The notes beneath the pieces are model-generated. The model searched no databases and was not told the origin of the DNA. It worked only from the letters and a program-made list of their open reading frames with translations. The position numbers and the translations under genes were made by a program. This document shows positions 7,643-16,107 of a DNA stretch of 64,000 nucleotides, in pieces. The stretch is from NCBI RefSeq assembly GCF_018130215.1, contig NZ_JAFCKQ010000033.1, forward strand, positions 1 to 64,000, read 5' to 3'. Numbering within the stretch: position 1 is the first letter of the stretch; every line of letters begins with the position of its first letter. The DNA comes from Bradyrhizobium jicamae. Lineage in GTDB: Bacteria; Pseudomonadota; Alphaproteobacteria; Rhizobiales; Xanthobacteraceae.

Positions 7643-9222
7643 AGCGCGCGGTCCAGGAAATGGCCGGCGCGCGCAGCGGCAGCCTGCTGCGGCGCGCCGT
7701 CGCGGATCTCGATCTCGCCGGGCGTGAGCTCGGCGCGTGCCAGCGCCTGGCTCAATTCGAAGGCGTTGGCTCGGAGCTGGGCTGCGGTCGCCGGCCGCTC
7801 GGCCCACATCCGCACCGACGTACGTTCGCCGGTCAGCGACACCAGCGCGTGCACCGGACCTGCCGGCTCGATGTCGAGCGTGAAGCGCGCCCGCCACACA
7901 AGCTGCGTGGCCTCGGCGGCCTCGTTGCCGCCGTCACGGGAGATCTCGAACTGCGCCATCGCCGTGCCCTGCTGGGTCAGGAACGGGACCTCGAAATTCC
8001 AGCGCGGGATCATCGCGTCGACTGGCGCGCGCGGGTCGACACCATGCGGCAGCGAGGCGACCTGGAGCAGCGTCTGCCGCGCCAGCGCGGCGTCGGTGTC
8101 GCCAAGCAGGCGGTGCGCAACGGCCGGCAGCGGCGCGTCGGGCGCGATCGACGGCTGCGCCATCGCCTGGGCGGCCGGCAGCGATCCGCGGATCGGCGGC
8201 GGCGGCATGGTGGTGCGGATGACGACGTCGCCGGCCGGCATCTCCCTTGCTGCAGGCTGGCGCGGGTGACCATCGAGCTCCTGCAGCGCCTCCTGGATCA
8301 GATTCAGCGCGCCGCCTGGCGACGGACCGGTATCGAGCGCGCGGGCCAGCGCGCCGGCGACGCCCGTGCCTGCGGGCAACAGATCCTCCGCGACCGGCAC
8401 ACGCGCCTGCGGCAGCAAAATCTCCTGCACTTCGAGATCCGGCGCAGCCGGCGGCACCAGGCCGGGTGCCGCACTGTGCGGAGCCGCCGCGTCCTGCATG
8501 GCCGGCACCGCCGGCTTGATGGCGTTGTCCGCGCCGAGCGAGGATTGCAGCGTCTGGCGCAGCACGATCAGTGCGGCCTTGAGATCGGGCACGCCGTTCG
8601 ACGGCGTCACACCCGAGGCCAGCGAGGCCTCGAGCAGCAGGCCGGATTTCTGGAATGCGGTCTTGACGGCGTCGCCGTCGAGATGCTCGTCGAGGCCGGT
8701 CTGCTGCGCCAGCACCTGCGCGATCGCGGCCTGCAGCTTCGGAGGCAGGTTCGCCGAGACGACCGCGGCGAGATTGGCGAACAGCGGCCCCTGGCTGTCC
8801 TGCACCGTCGCCGCGCTCTGCACGGCTGACGTGATGGTGACGCGCTCGAGCGGCGTCAGCACCGCGCCGGACGTGGTCGTATTGCCCTGCGCGGCGGTGC
8901 CGAGACTGGCGACGATGCCCGGCGACAGCTTCACGGCATCGCTCGTTCCGCCGGATGGATCGCCCGGCCCAACCAGTTGCAGGCGGACGCCGTCGTTGGT
9001 CTGCGAGACCGCAAGCTGCAGGTTCTGCCCCGCCTGCAGCGGCACCTCGGTCTGGACATCGATCGACAGACCGGCGATCGCGATCCGCACGAGGTCGGCG
9101 GACAGTATCTTCAGCACCTGCGCGTCGACGAGGCTGCCCTGCTGCAGCGTGAGGTCGGACGCGACCTGGCCCGCCTCCTGGGGGGCAAGCACCGGCAATA
9201 CGGGACTGATGGAGATTGCCAT
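7639..9222 (-). CDS. fliK: Flagellar hook-length control protein FliK-like
   Basis: The 527-residue protein has a long Ala/Pro/Gln-rich middle, as expected for a molecular ruler. Its conserved C-terminal domain starts at about residue 435 (FTLDIEPAGPVHALVSLTGE, MWAERPATAAQLRANAFELSQALARAELTPGEIEIRDG), which is the Flg_hook domain that triggers the substrate switch in the export gate. No other flagellar genes are in the window, so this is an outlying locus. It runs directly into the FlhB-like gene with an ATGA overlap, which supports a shared role. Confidence 0.85.
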   Translation of the reverse strand: MAISISPVLPVLAPQEAGQVASDLTLQQGSLVDAQVLKILSADLVRIAIAGLSIDVQTEVPLQAGQNLQLAVSQTNDGVRLQLVGPGDPSGGTSDAVKLSPGIVASLGTAAQGNTTTSGAVLTPLERVTITSAVQSAATVQDSQGPLFANLAAVVSANLPPKLQAAIAQVLAQQTGLDEHLDGDAVKTAFQKSGLLLEASLASGVTPSNGVPDLKAALIVLRQTLQSSLGADNAIKPAVPAMQDAAAPHSAAPGLVPPAAPDLEVQEILLPQARVPVAEDLLPAGTGVAGALARALDTGPSPGGALNLIQEALQELDGHPRQPAAREMPAGDVVIRTTMPPPPIRGSLPAAQAMAQPSIAPDAPLPAVAHRLLGDTDAALARQTLLQVASLPHGVDPRAPVDAMIPRWNFEVPFLTQQGTAMAQFEISRDGGNEAAEATQLVWRARFTLDIEPAGPVHALVSLTGERTSVRMWAERPATAAQLRANAFELSQALARAELTPGEIEIRDGAPQQAAAARAGHFLDRAL

Positions 9223-9280
9223 GTCGGAGGTCTCGGCCGGGGATCGACCTCGAGGCTAGCCCAGCGCCGTAAACCACTCC

Positions 9281-10105
9281 TTAACCGAGTGGTGCGGACA
9301 GCTCCCTGAGCACGCGGGCCGCAGCCGTGAAGTCGACCAGCCGCGCGGCACGGCGCGCGGCGACCTCCTCGTCGACGCCCCATTTCTCGATGTTCCAGTC
9401 CTCGTCGACATGGGCGGCGGCCCAGACCTGGTCCTCGTCGCGAAATCGATGCGCCAGCGCCAGCGCGAGCAGCGCCGAGCCGGTCAGCGTGGTCACCACA
9501 TGGAGGGCGGCGACCGACCACGGATCGGCCGGAAACGCCGCCCGCGCCGCCTTGATCGCAGCCTCGGGCTGGCCGACATGCACGATCCCCTCGCCGAGGA
9601 TGAAATGGGCGCCGAGCGTGTCGGCGGCCCAGAACAGGACCGGATCCCAATGCGCAGCCTCGCGCGCGACCAGCGGCTCGGGATGGCCGGCCCGATAGAA
9701 CAGCATGTCGCTGCCGAGAAACTTCGCGGCATCCGCCGCCACCTCGTCGACGCGGTCGATCACCCCCTCGACTACGCTGTTGGCAAGGCGCGTCAGCGGC
9801 ATGGTCACGGGATCGATGGTCTCGCCCTGCGCGTTCCATTCCGCCGCGACCGCATCGGCAATGGCGCGCGTCGGCACCATGATCGGCTTGCCGGAGGGCG
9901 AGCGGATCGAGCGGCCGTCGAGCGTGACGGAAAATCCGCCATCCGCCTCCGCGACGCCGGCGCCGGTATAGAAGCGCTTGCGCAGCGGCGCGCGGGTCTG
10001 GCGCCGCACCGCCTCCTGCGGGTCGAGCGGGGATTGTCCTGTCACGTCGTCAAAGAGTTCGCGCATCGCGCCGGCCGGCTTTCGTTCGGAGGGATTTCGC
10101 GGCAA
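9281..10105 (-). CDS. ATP12 family F1-ATPase assembly chaperone
   Basis: The 274-residue protein matches the ATP12 family, which in mitochondria binds the F1 alpha subunit during ATP synthase assembly and is conserved in Alphaproteobacteria. Recognisable segments are KRFYTGAGV and FSVTLDGRSIRSPSGKP near the N-terminus, AIADAVAAEWNAQGETIDPVTMPLTRLANSV at about 80-110, and WDPVLFWAADTLGAHF with a histidine-rich region further on. The ATG at 10105 gives a slightly long N-terminus; the ATG 13 codons in (MRELFDD) at about 10066 is an alternative. It is upstream of fliK with 58 bases between, in the same direction. Confidence 0.88.
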   Translation of the reverse strand: MPRNPSERKPAGAMRELFDDVTGQSPLDPQEAVRRQTRAPLRKRFYTGAGVAEADGGFSVTLDGRSIRSPSGKPIMVPTRAIADAVAAEWNAQGETIDPVTMPLTRLANSVVEGVIDRVDEVAADAAKFLGSDMLFYRAGHPEPLVAREAAHWDPVLFWAADTLGAHFILGEGIVHVGQPEAAIKAARAAFPADPWSVAALHVVTTLTGSALLALALAHRFRDEDQVWAAAHVDEDWNIEKWGVDEEVAARRAARLVDFTAAARVLRELSAPLG

Positions 10106-10136
10106 GATATGTCAGGGACAACGGCAAATAAAGCTG

Positions 10137-10592
10137 ATGCGACGCGCCATTATCCTGGCAGGCCCCCTGGTCGCCGCGACCGCCTTTGGCATCGCGCCGG
10201 CCGAGGCCGGGTTCCGCTCGCCGGAATCCCTGATCCGCAACGTCTACGCCCATTACGGCCAGGGCAGCGCCGAACACTCGAACGGCCTGCCGCACGACGA
10301 CGAAACCGCCCGGCAATTCTTCGACCCGAGCATGTACCGCGCCTGGATCGCGCCGCACGACGCGCCCTACGACTTCCTGGTGCAGAGCCCGAGCTGGCGC
10401 CTCGGCGCGATCTCGATCGCGGTCCTGCGCCGGCAATTCGACAGGACCTATGTGACGGTGACCTTCGACAACGAAGGCCACACGGTGACGCTCAACTTCA
10501 TTTTGGTCAACGGGCCTGCGGGCTGGGTGATCTCTGACGTCGAAAGTCCGCACGATTCACTGCGGATGTTTCTCGCGCAGTTCAAGCGCTAG
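10137..10592 (+). CDS. Exported DUF3828-like protein
   Basis: The 151-residue protein starts with a signal peptide (MRRAIILAGPLVAATAFGIAPAEAG, cleavage near residue 23). The mature part has the pattern of small secreted DUF3828-type proteins: SPESLIRNVYAHYG at the start, FFDPSMYRAWI, and a C-terminal VTVTFDNEGHTVTLNFILVNGPAGWVISDV with a conserved tryptophan and a DV ending, followed by a helix. The true start is ATG 10137; the frame upstream is shadow of the ATP12 gene. The function of the family is unknown. It is divergent from the ATP12 gene, with 31 bases between starts. Confidence 0.7.
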   Translation: MRRAIILAGPLVAATAFGIAPAEAGFRSPESLIRNVYAHYGQGSAEHSNGLPHDDETARQFFDPSMYRAWIAPHDAPYDFLVQSPSWRLGAISIAVLRRQFDRTYVTVTFDNEGHTVTLNFILVNGPAGWVISDVESPHDSLRMFLAQFKR

Positions 10593-11047
10593 CACGCGGC
10601 AGCGAAAAAGCGTTGCAATGCCACGGCACGGCCTGCGACAACTTGCCCGTGCCGCTGTCGATTTGCGCGGCATGATCATGCCACCACAGCGTAACCGCGC
10701 TGATTTTCATTTGTTTTTCCGACAACGCGGGGCGGATGGCGTGATCGGATCGATCGACCCGGAGCATCTTTCGCCAGGCCTGCATGCCTCGTTGTCGTGA
10801 TTGGCACAAATTGCACATTACACGCAGAGCGTGTTGATCTATCGTTTGACCCCAAAGAGAACGCCGCGACGAAGAAAGGGAAGAGAGACTGACGAAGAAC
10901 GCCGCCGAAGCTCGCGGCACAGGGTATGGAAGGGCGCAACAATGCAATCGAAGACGACGTTCGGTCGCCAAGTGTATCAGCCAACAGCGTTCAAGACACA
11001 GGGCTTCCGGGACCACTGCCCGCGGTAGTGCGTGCAGGTGCATCGCC
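10593..11047. other. Intergenic region upstream of the sulfatase island
   Basis: About 455 bases without a supported gene. Short frames on both strands (for example 10618-10800 and 10801-11028) lack ribosome binding sites and family-like composition. A small hairpin with arms CGGCACG and CGTGCCG lies at about 10624-10655. The promoter for the formylglycine-generating enzyme must be here but is not obvious. Confidence 0.5.
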
Positions 11048-12049
11048 ATGTCCCGGATCACGATCGGATCTCCTGAGCCAGCCGCTGACGACGGCATCCG
11101 GACCGACGACATGGTCTGGATCCCCGGCGGAACGTTCCGCATGGGCTCGGACCACCATTATCCCGAGGAAGCGCCGTCGCATCAGGCGTCGGTCGATGGC
11201 TTCTGGATCGACCGCACGCCGGTGACCAATGCCCGGTTCCGCGCGTTCGTGCGCGACACCGGTCACATCACCGTCGCAGAGCAGCCGCCCGATCCCGCGC
11301 AATATCCGGGCGCGCTGCCTGAGATGCTGTTTGCAGGCTCGCTGGTGTTTCAGCCGCCACGACGTCTGCAAACGCTGCGCGACTGGAGCCAGTGGTGGAC
11401 CTTCATGAGAGGCGCGGACTGGCGGCATCCCTACGGTCCGCGAAGCAATATCGATAAGCTCGGCAGCCATCCGGTCGTGCACGTCGCCTATGCCGATGCG
11501 CTCGCCTACGCCAAATGGGCCGGCAAGGACATCCCGACGGAAGCCGAGTGGGAGTTCGCGGCACGCGGCGGGCTCGAGGCTGAAGAATATGCCTGGGGCG
11601 GCGCCTTCACGCCCGACGGCGTGCACATGGCCAACACCTGGCAAGGCGATTTCCCGCTGCAGAACCTGCGTGAGGACGGCTTCGAGCGCACCTCGCCGGT
11701 GACAGCGTTTCCGCCGAACCGCTATGGCGTCCACGACATGATCGGCAATGTCTGGGAGTGGACGACGGATTGGTGGTCCGCTCGCCATGAAGCCGACGCC
11801 GTCAAGCCCTGCTGCATTCCGCAGAACCCGCGTGGCGGCCGCGAGGACGCAAGTTACGACCCCGCCCTGCCCGCGATCAGGATTCCGCGCAAGGTTTTGA
11901 AAGGCGGCTCGCATCTTTGCGCGCCGAACTATTGCCGCCGCTATCGCCCCGCCGCGCGTCACGCCGAGCCGATCGATACCTCCACCAGCCATGTCGGATT
12001 CAGGTGCGTGGTGCGGCCGCCGGCTGCCGTTTCCCACCCTCCGAAGTGA
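11048..12049 (+). CDS. Formylglycine-generating enzyme (sulfatase-modifying factor)
   Basis: This 333-residue protein oxidises the active-site cysteine of sulfatases to C-alpha-formylglycine. The FGE/SUMF1 domain covers almost the whole chain: MVWIPGGTFRMGSD at about 22-35, EAPSHQASVDGFWIDRTPVTNARF, TEAEWEFAARGG, IGNVWEWTTDWW, and GGSHLCAPNYCRRYRPAARH. Cys291 and Cys296 have the five-residue spacing of the catalytic copper-binding pair of characterised FGEs. There is no signal peptide, so it acts in the cytoplasm. The sulfatase it probably matures starts 27 bases downstream. Confidence 0.93.
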   Translation: MSRITIGSPEPAADDGIRTDDMVWIPGGTFRMGSDHHYPEEAPSHQASVDGFWIDRTPVTNARFRAFVRDTGHITVAEQPPDPAQYPGALPEMLFAGSLVFQPPRRLQTLRDWSQWWTFMRGADWRHPYGPRSNIDKLGSHPVVHVAYADALAYAKWAGKDIPTEAEWEFAARGGLEAEEYAWGGAFTPDGVHMANTWQGDFPLQNLREDGFERTSPVTAFPPNRYGVHDMIGNVWEWTTDWWSARHEADAVKPCCIPQNPRGGREDASYDPALPAIRIPRKVLKGGSHLCAPNYCRRYRPAARHAEPIDTSTSHVGFRCVVRPPAAVSHPPK

Positions 12050-12076
12050 AGGCCTCAGCAATGTAGGGAGTTGGAT

Positions 12077-13891
12077 ATGAGTAACGAAGGCAAGGACAAG
12101 AAACAGGCCGACAAGAATCAAGCCATCGACCGCCGCAATCTGTTGCTGGGGACATCCACCCTGGTGGCGGCCGCAACGCTGACGTCGGACGCGTTGGCGC
12201 AGGCGCAGACGGCCACACCGGCCGCGAGCCCGGCGCCGGCCGCACCATCCGGCCGCAAGCCGAACATCCTCGTCATCTTCGGTGACGACGTCGGCGTTGC
12301 CAACATCAGTGCCTATTCGAGCGGGTTGATGGGCTACGAGACCCCCAGTCTCGACCGCATCGCGCGCGAAGGCATCCGCTTCCTGCATTATTACGGCGAG
12401 CAATCCTGCACGGCAGGACGCGCCGCCTTCCTCACCGGCCAGCACGGTATCCGCACCGGCCTGACCAAGGTCGGATACCCCGGTGCGCCGATGGGGATGA
12501 GCCAACTCGATCCCTCGATCGGTGGCCTATTGAAGAACCTCGGCTACGCCACCGGACAATTCGGCAAGAACCATGTCGGCGACCGCAACGAATCCCTGCC
12601 GACGGTGAACGGCTTTGACGAGTTCTTCGGCAACCTCTACCACCTCAACGCCGAGGAGGAGCCCGAACTCCCCGACTACCCCAAGGACCCCGCCTATCGC
12701 GCCAAGTTCGGTCCGCGCGGCGTGCTCCGCTGCAAGGCGAGCGATCGGGACGATCCAACCGAGGATCCGCGCTTCGGCAAGATCGGCAAGCAGACCATCG
12801 AAGACACCGGCGCGCTCACCAAGAAGCGCATGGAAACGATCGACGACGAGACCTCGGCGGCCGCAATCGATTTCATGAAGCGGCAGCAGAGCGCCGGCAA
12901 GCCGTTCTTCTGCTGGTACAACGCGACGCGCATGCATCTGCGCACGCATGTCCGCGCCGAACATCGCGGCCGGTACAAGTATGGCGACAGTGAATACATC
13001 GACGGCATGATGGAGCACGACGACACGGTCGGGTCGCTGCTGAAAGCGCTCGACGACATGGGCGTCGCTAACGACACGATCGTTGTCTACAGCAGCGACA
13101 ACGGTCCGCACATGAACACGTGGCCGGACGGCGCGATGACCTGGTTCCGTTCAGAGAAGAATACCAATTGGGAGGGCGCATTCCGCGTTCCCTGCCTGGT
13201 GCGCTGGCCCGGCGTTATCAAGCCCGGCACGGTCACCAATGAGCTGATGAGCCACAATGATTGGGTACCGACATTATGCGCGGCGGCCGGCGAACCCGAC
13301 ATCGTCAACAAGCTGAAAGCCGGCTACACCGCCAACGGGATCTCCTACAAGGTACACCTCGACGGCTACGATCAATCGCAGTTCCTGCGCAATGTGAGCG
13401 GGACGGCCGGCAACAACAACGGGACCAAGAGCGCGCGCAACACGTTCTTCTATTCCGACGACGACGGGCTGCTCGTCGCCATCCGGCAAGGCGAATACAA
13501 GTACACATTCTCCGAGCAGCGCCTGCAGGGCACCATGGGCGTGTGGGCCGAGCCCTTCACCACGCTGCGCATGCAGAAGATCTACAACCTGTTTCAGGAT
13601 CCGTTCGAGCGGGCCGATATCACCTCGAACACATATTGGGACTGGTTGATCAACCATGTCGGCGGCGTCTACGGCACGATCGACGAGGTCGCAGTGTTTG
13701 CGGTGAGCCTCAAGGAATTCCCGCCCCGCTCGTTCCCGCCGAGCTTCAACCCCGCCACCATCGTGGAAGAGATCACCAGCGGCATCAAGGACGAGCGGAG
13801 CAGGCAAGGTGCGCGGCAGCAGAGCATCGACCGCATCCGCGCCAACCTGAGGCAGATGATCGACCAGCAAATCCAGCAAAGGATGCGGTAG
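12077..13891 (+). CDS. Tat-exported arylsulfatase
   Basis: This 604-residue type I sulfatase hydrolyses sulfate esters. The N-terminus has a twin-arginine signal (DRRNLLLG, then a hydrophobic stretch ending ALAQA near residue 38), so it is exported folded. The metal site begins at NILVIFGDDVGVANIS. The maturation site SCTAGRAAFLTGQ has Cys111 in a C-x-A-x-R motif instead of the commoner C-x-P-x-R. Later motifs include GKNHVGD and YSSDNGPH. I choose ATG 12077 because GGGAG (12066-12070) is well spaced from it; an in-frame TTG two codons earlier is less likely. The C-terminal 60 residues are charged and helical. The FGE gene upstream is its likely partner. Confidence 0.92.
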   Translation: MSNEGKDKKQADKNQAIDRRNLLLGTSTLVAAATLTSDALAQAQTATPAASPAPAAPSGRKPNILVIFGDDVGVANISAYSSGLMGYETPSLDRIAREGIRFLHYYGEQSCTAGRAAFLTGQHGIRTGLTKVGYPGAPMGMSQLDPSIGGLLKNLGYATGQFGKNHVGDRNESLPTVNGFDEFFGNLYHLNAEEEPELPDYPKDPAYRAKFGPRGVLRCKASDRDDPTEDPRFGKIGKQTIEDTGALTKKRMETIDDETSAAAIDFMKRQQSAGKPFFCWYNATRMHLRTHVRAEHRGRYKYGDSEYIDGMMEHDDTVGSLLKALDDMGVANDTIVVYSSDNGPHMNTWPDGAMTWFRSEKNTNWEGAFRVPCLVRWPGVIKPGTVTNELMSHNDWVPTLCAAAGEPDIVNKLKAGYTANGISYKVHLDGYDQSQFLRNVSGTAGNNNGTKSARNTFFYSDDDGLLVAIRQGEYKYTFSEQRLQGTMGVWAEPFTTLRMQKIYNLFQDPFERADITSNTYWDWLINHVGGVYGTIDEVAVFAVSLKEFPPRSFPPSFNPATIVEEITSGIKDERSRQGARQQSIDRIRANLRQMIDQQIQQRMR

Positions 13892-13916
13892 CGGCGAATA
13901 TCCCAAGGTGGCAGCC

Positions 13917-14078
13917 GTGAACGGCTACGATATCTTCGCGTGGATCGTGCTCGTTATCCTACCGGCGAGCACGATCGGCAAGCAGCTCAACCTCGCACTG
14001 CTCGAGGCCGGGCAATCGGGTTGGTGGAAGGGACGTCCAGTTCGGATATCTGGGGAGACGCGACGCGAACCGGAATAG
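13917..14078 (+). pseudogene. Short DUF3302-like remnant
   Basis: A 53-codon frame starting at GTG 13917, with AAGG eight or so bases upstream, encodes MNGYDIFAWIVLVILPAST and then unrelated charged sequence. The first 16 residues resemble the start of DUF3302 inner-membrane proteins, which are about 100-130 residues long and often sit near sulfatase or transporter genes. The rest does not continue the family, so the gene looks truncated and fused to intergenic sequence. The end overlaps bases (GATATCTGGGGAGAC, 14044-14058) that also occur at 4602-4616. It may still be translated as a small membrane peptide. Confidence 0.35.
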
Positions 14079-14167
14079 GATCAGGTTCGAATCGGCGGAT
14101 CGAACGGTGCGAATGATGAAGTCAGCCGGGTGCTGAAGATGCGCCCGACAAGAAACGGGAGGCAGAC

Positions 14168-15193
14168 ATGGACTACATCAGGCATCGGAAGCCGATTTTG
14201 ATCGCGGGCCTGTGCACGATCGCGCTGATCGCGCTGCCGCGTACGGCTCTGGCCGATGCCAGCGGTGTCAGCTTCTGGCTTCCCGGCACGTTCGGCAGCC
14301 TCGCAGCGACCCCGGTCGCGCCGGGATGGGCCTATGAAACCATCTATCTCCACCTCCAGCAGAGCGCCGGCGCCGGGAAGAATTTCGTCACCACCAACGG
14401 CATTCCCGGCTCGGTGACATCGGGCCTCAATGCGCGCGCTGACGCGCTCGTAGAAGGCGTGACCTACACCTGGGCAACCCCGATCCTGGGCGGTCAGGCA
14501 GGCTTCACCATGCTGGCGGCTCCCGGCAATCTCGGCGTCGGAATCGGCGCCTCGCTGACCGGCCCCCTCGGCAACACGGTCTCAGGCGTCAAGACCGATA
14601 ACCGCACGACCGTATCCGACGTGTTCTATCAGGGCACGCTGAAATGGAACCAGGGCGTCAACAACGAGATGATCTATGTCGCCGGCAACATTCCGAGCGG
14701 CACCTATGACGTCAACCGCCTCGCCAATTTGAGCTTCGGCTTCACGGCCGTCGACGCCGGCGCGGGCTATACCTATCTGGACCCGAAGACGGGACACGAG
14801 TTCTCGATCGTGGGAGGCCTCACCTACAGCGGCCCCAACAACGCGCTGCAATACCAGAACGGTATCGACGCTCACCTCGACTGGGCGGCTTCGCAATTCA
14901 TCAGCAAGGACGTGCTTGTAGGCGTGGCGGGATACTATTTTCAGCAGCTCACCGACGACACCGGCCTGGGCGCCAAGCTCGGCGGCTTCCGCGGCATGGC
15001 GGTCGGTGTCGGTCCGCAGATCGGCTTCCTGTTCCCGGTCGGCGACTATCAGGGCTATCTCAATATCAAGGGATACGCGGATCTCGAGGTGCAGAACCGG
15101 CCTCTGGGATGGTCGACCTGGGTAACGTTTGCAATCCAGCCGAAGGCGCCGGAGCCGCCACCGACGGCGGCGCCGATCGTTCGCAAGTACTGA
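14168..15193 (+). CDS. Outer-membrane transporter, phenol-degradation MetA family
   Basis: The 341-residue protein has a signal peptide (hydrophobic residues 10-27, ending ALA) and then a run of alternating beta strands. SGVSFWLPGTFGSLAA right after cleavage, TMLAAPGNLGVGIGASLTGP in the middle and a C-terminal FGWSTW-like ending (LGWSTWVTFAIQPK) match the Phenol_MetA_deg/SphA-like family (PF13557), thought to be outer-membrane channels for hydrophobic aromatic compounds. GGGAGG at 14158-14163 precedes the ATG. Its place after the sulfatase suggests a role in uptake of the sulfatase substrate or product (inference). Confidence 0.82.
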   Translation: MDYIRHRKPILIAGLCTIALIALPRTALADASGVSFWLPGTFGSLAATPVAPGWAYETIYLHLQQSAGAGKNFVTTNGIPGSVTSGLNARADALVEGVTYTWATPILGGQAGFTMLAAPGNLGVGIGASLTGPLGNTVSGVKTDNRTTVSDVFYQGTLKWNQGVNNEMIYVAGNIPSGTYDVNRLANLSFGFTAVDAGAGYTYLDPKTGHEFSIVGGLTYSGPNNALQYQNGIDAHLDWAASQFISKDVLVGVAGYYFQQLTDDTGLGAKLGGFRGMAVGVGPQIGFLFPVGDYQGYLNIKGYADLEVQNRPLGWSTWVTFAIQPKAPEPPPTAAPIVRKY

Positions 15194-15321
15194 GCACGAT
15201 CGTCATCTCCGATACTGTTCGTGATCCCGATATGATGAACCTCCTTCGCCTGTTCCGACGTTTGCGCCCGCATGAAGCCACGCCGCACATGAAGCCGCTC
15301 CTGCCATCATCGTCCTGCGTT

Positions 15322-16107
15322 TCAGCGCGGCCGCTTCTCGATCACGTCCTTGACCACCGGCGCCGCGGAGAACGCATTGGGCCAGCCGGCATAGAAGGCG
15401 AGATGGCCGAGCACCTCGCCCGCCTCTTCGCTCGTCAATCCGTTGTCCATCGCGCGGTTCAAATGGTACGTGATCTGGGCTACCTGTCCGGTCGCGATCA
15501 GGGCGCTCACGGTGACGAGGCTGCGATCGCGCGGAGCAAGGCCCGGTCTCAGCCAGAGATCCCGGAACAGCACGTCGGTCGTGTACTGGACGAGGCTCGG
15601 CGTGATCCGGCCGAATTGCTCGAAGACCCGCGTCGCACGCTGGGTTTCCGCAACCTCGTCGAGCGGAAGCCGCGGTCCTGAGGCCGGCGGGAGCTGATCT
15701 GCGCCGATCCCACGGCTCGCGAAGACGTCTCGCGCCGCCGGGATTGCATCCATCGCGTTCGCCCATCCCGTGTAGAAGGCAAGGTGGGTGATGATCTCGG
15801 AAATCTCGGCCGCGGTGACGCCGTTGTCGAGCGCAAGCGCGAGATAATATGGCAGCTCGACGGTCTGGTTACGCGCGATGAGCGCGGCGATGGTGACGAT
15901 GCTGCGATCGCGGCGTGCAAGGCCGGGGCGTTTCCAGAGATTGCCGAGAACGACTTCTCGGGCATATTGCTCCAGCGCAGGCGCGACGGTGCGGATGTCT
16001 TCCGGTTTCGACATGGCATTTGCTCCTTCGATGGTTGCCGTTTCGCCGGCGGCCGCGCTGCCGGCGATCAGGCAAAGCGAACACAGGACTGCCGCGAGCG
16101 GCTTCAT
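15322..16107 (-). CDS. Exported carboxymuconolactone decarboxylase family protein
   Basis: The 261-residue protein has a signal peptide (MKPLAAVLCSLCLIAGSAAAGE) and two tandem CMD domains. Each has the pattern RPGLxxRDRSxVTxxALIA followed about 45 residues later by E-I/A-x-E-x-x-x-HLAFY-x-GW-x-NA. The single CxxC-His redox site of AhpD-type members is absent, so a peroxidase role is unlikely; the catalytic role is open. Its ATG overlaps the stop of the MFS gene by four bases (16104-16107), which points to coupled translation. Confidence 0.85.
   Translation of the reverse strand: MKPLAAVLCSLCLIAGSAAAGETATIEGANAMSKPEDIRTVAPALEQYAREVVLGNLWKRPGLARRDRSIVTIAALIARNQTVELPYYLALALDNGVTAAEISEIITHLAFYTGWANAMDAIPAARDVFASRGIGADQLPPASGPRLPLDEVAETQRATRVFEQFGRITPSLVQYTTDVLFRDLWLRPGLAPRDRSLVTVSALIATGQVAQITYHLNRAMDNGLTSEEAGEVLGHLAFYAGWPNAFSAAPVVKDVIEKRPR

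Noticed and set aside
10593..11047. Short open frames considered as small genes
   Set aside because: No ribosome binding site, no signal or membrane segment, and arginine-rich shadow-like composition.
10991..12505. A 504-codon minus-strand frame over the FGE and sulfatase start
   Set aside because: The opposite strand encodes a complete FGE with both catalytic cysteines; the antisense frame has no family features.
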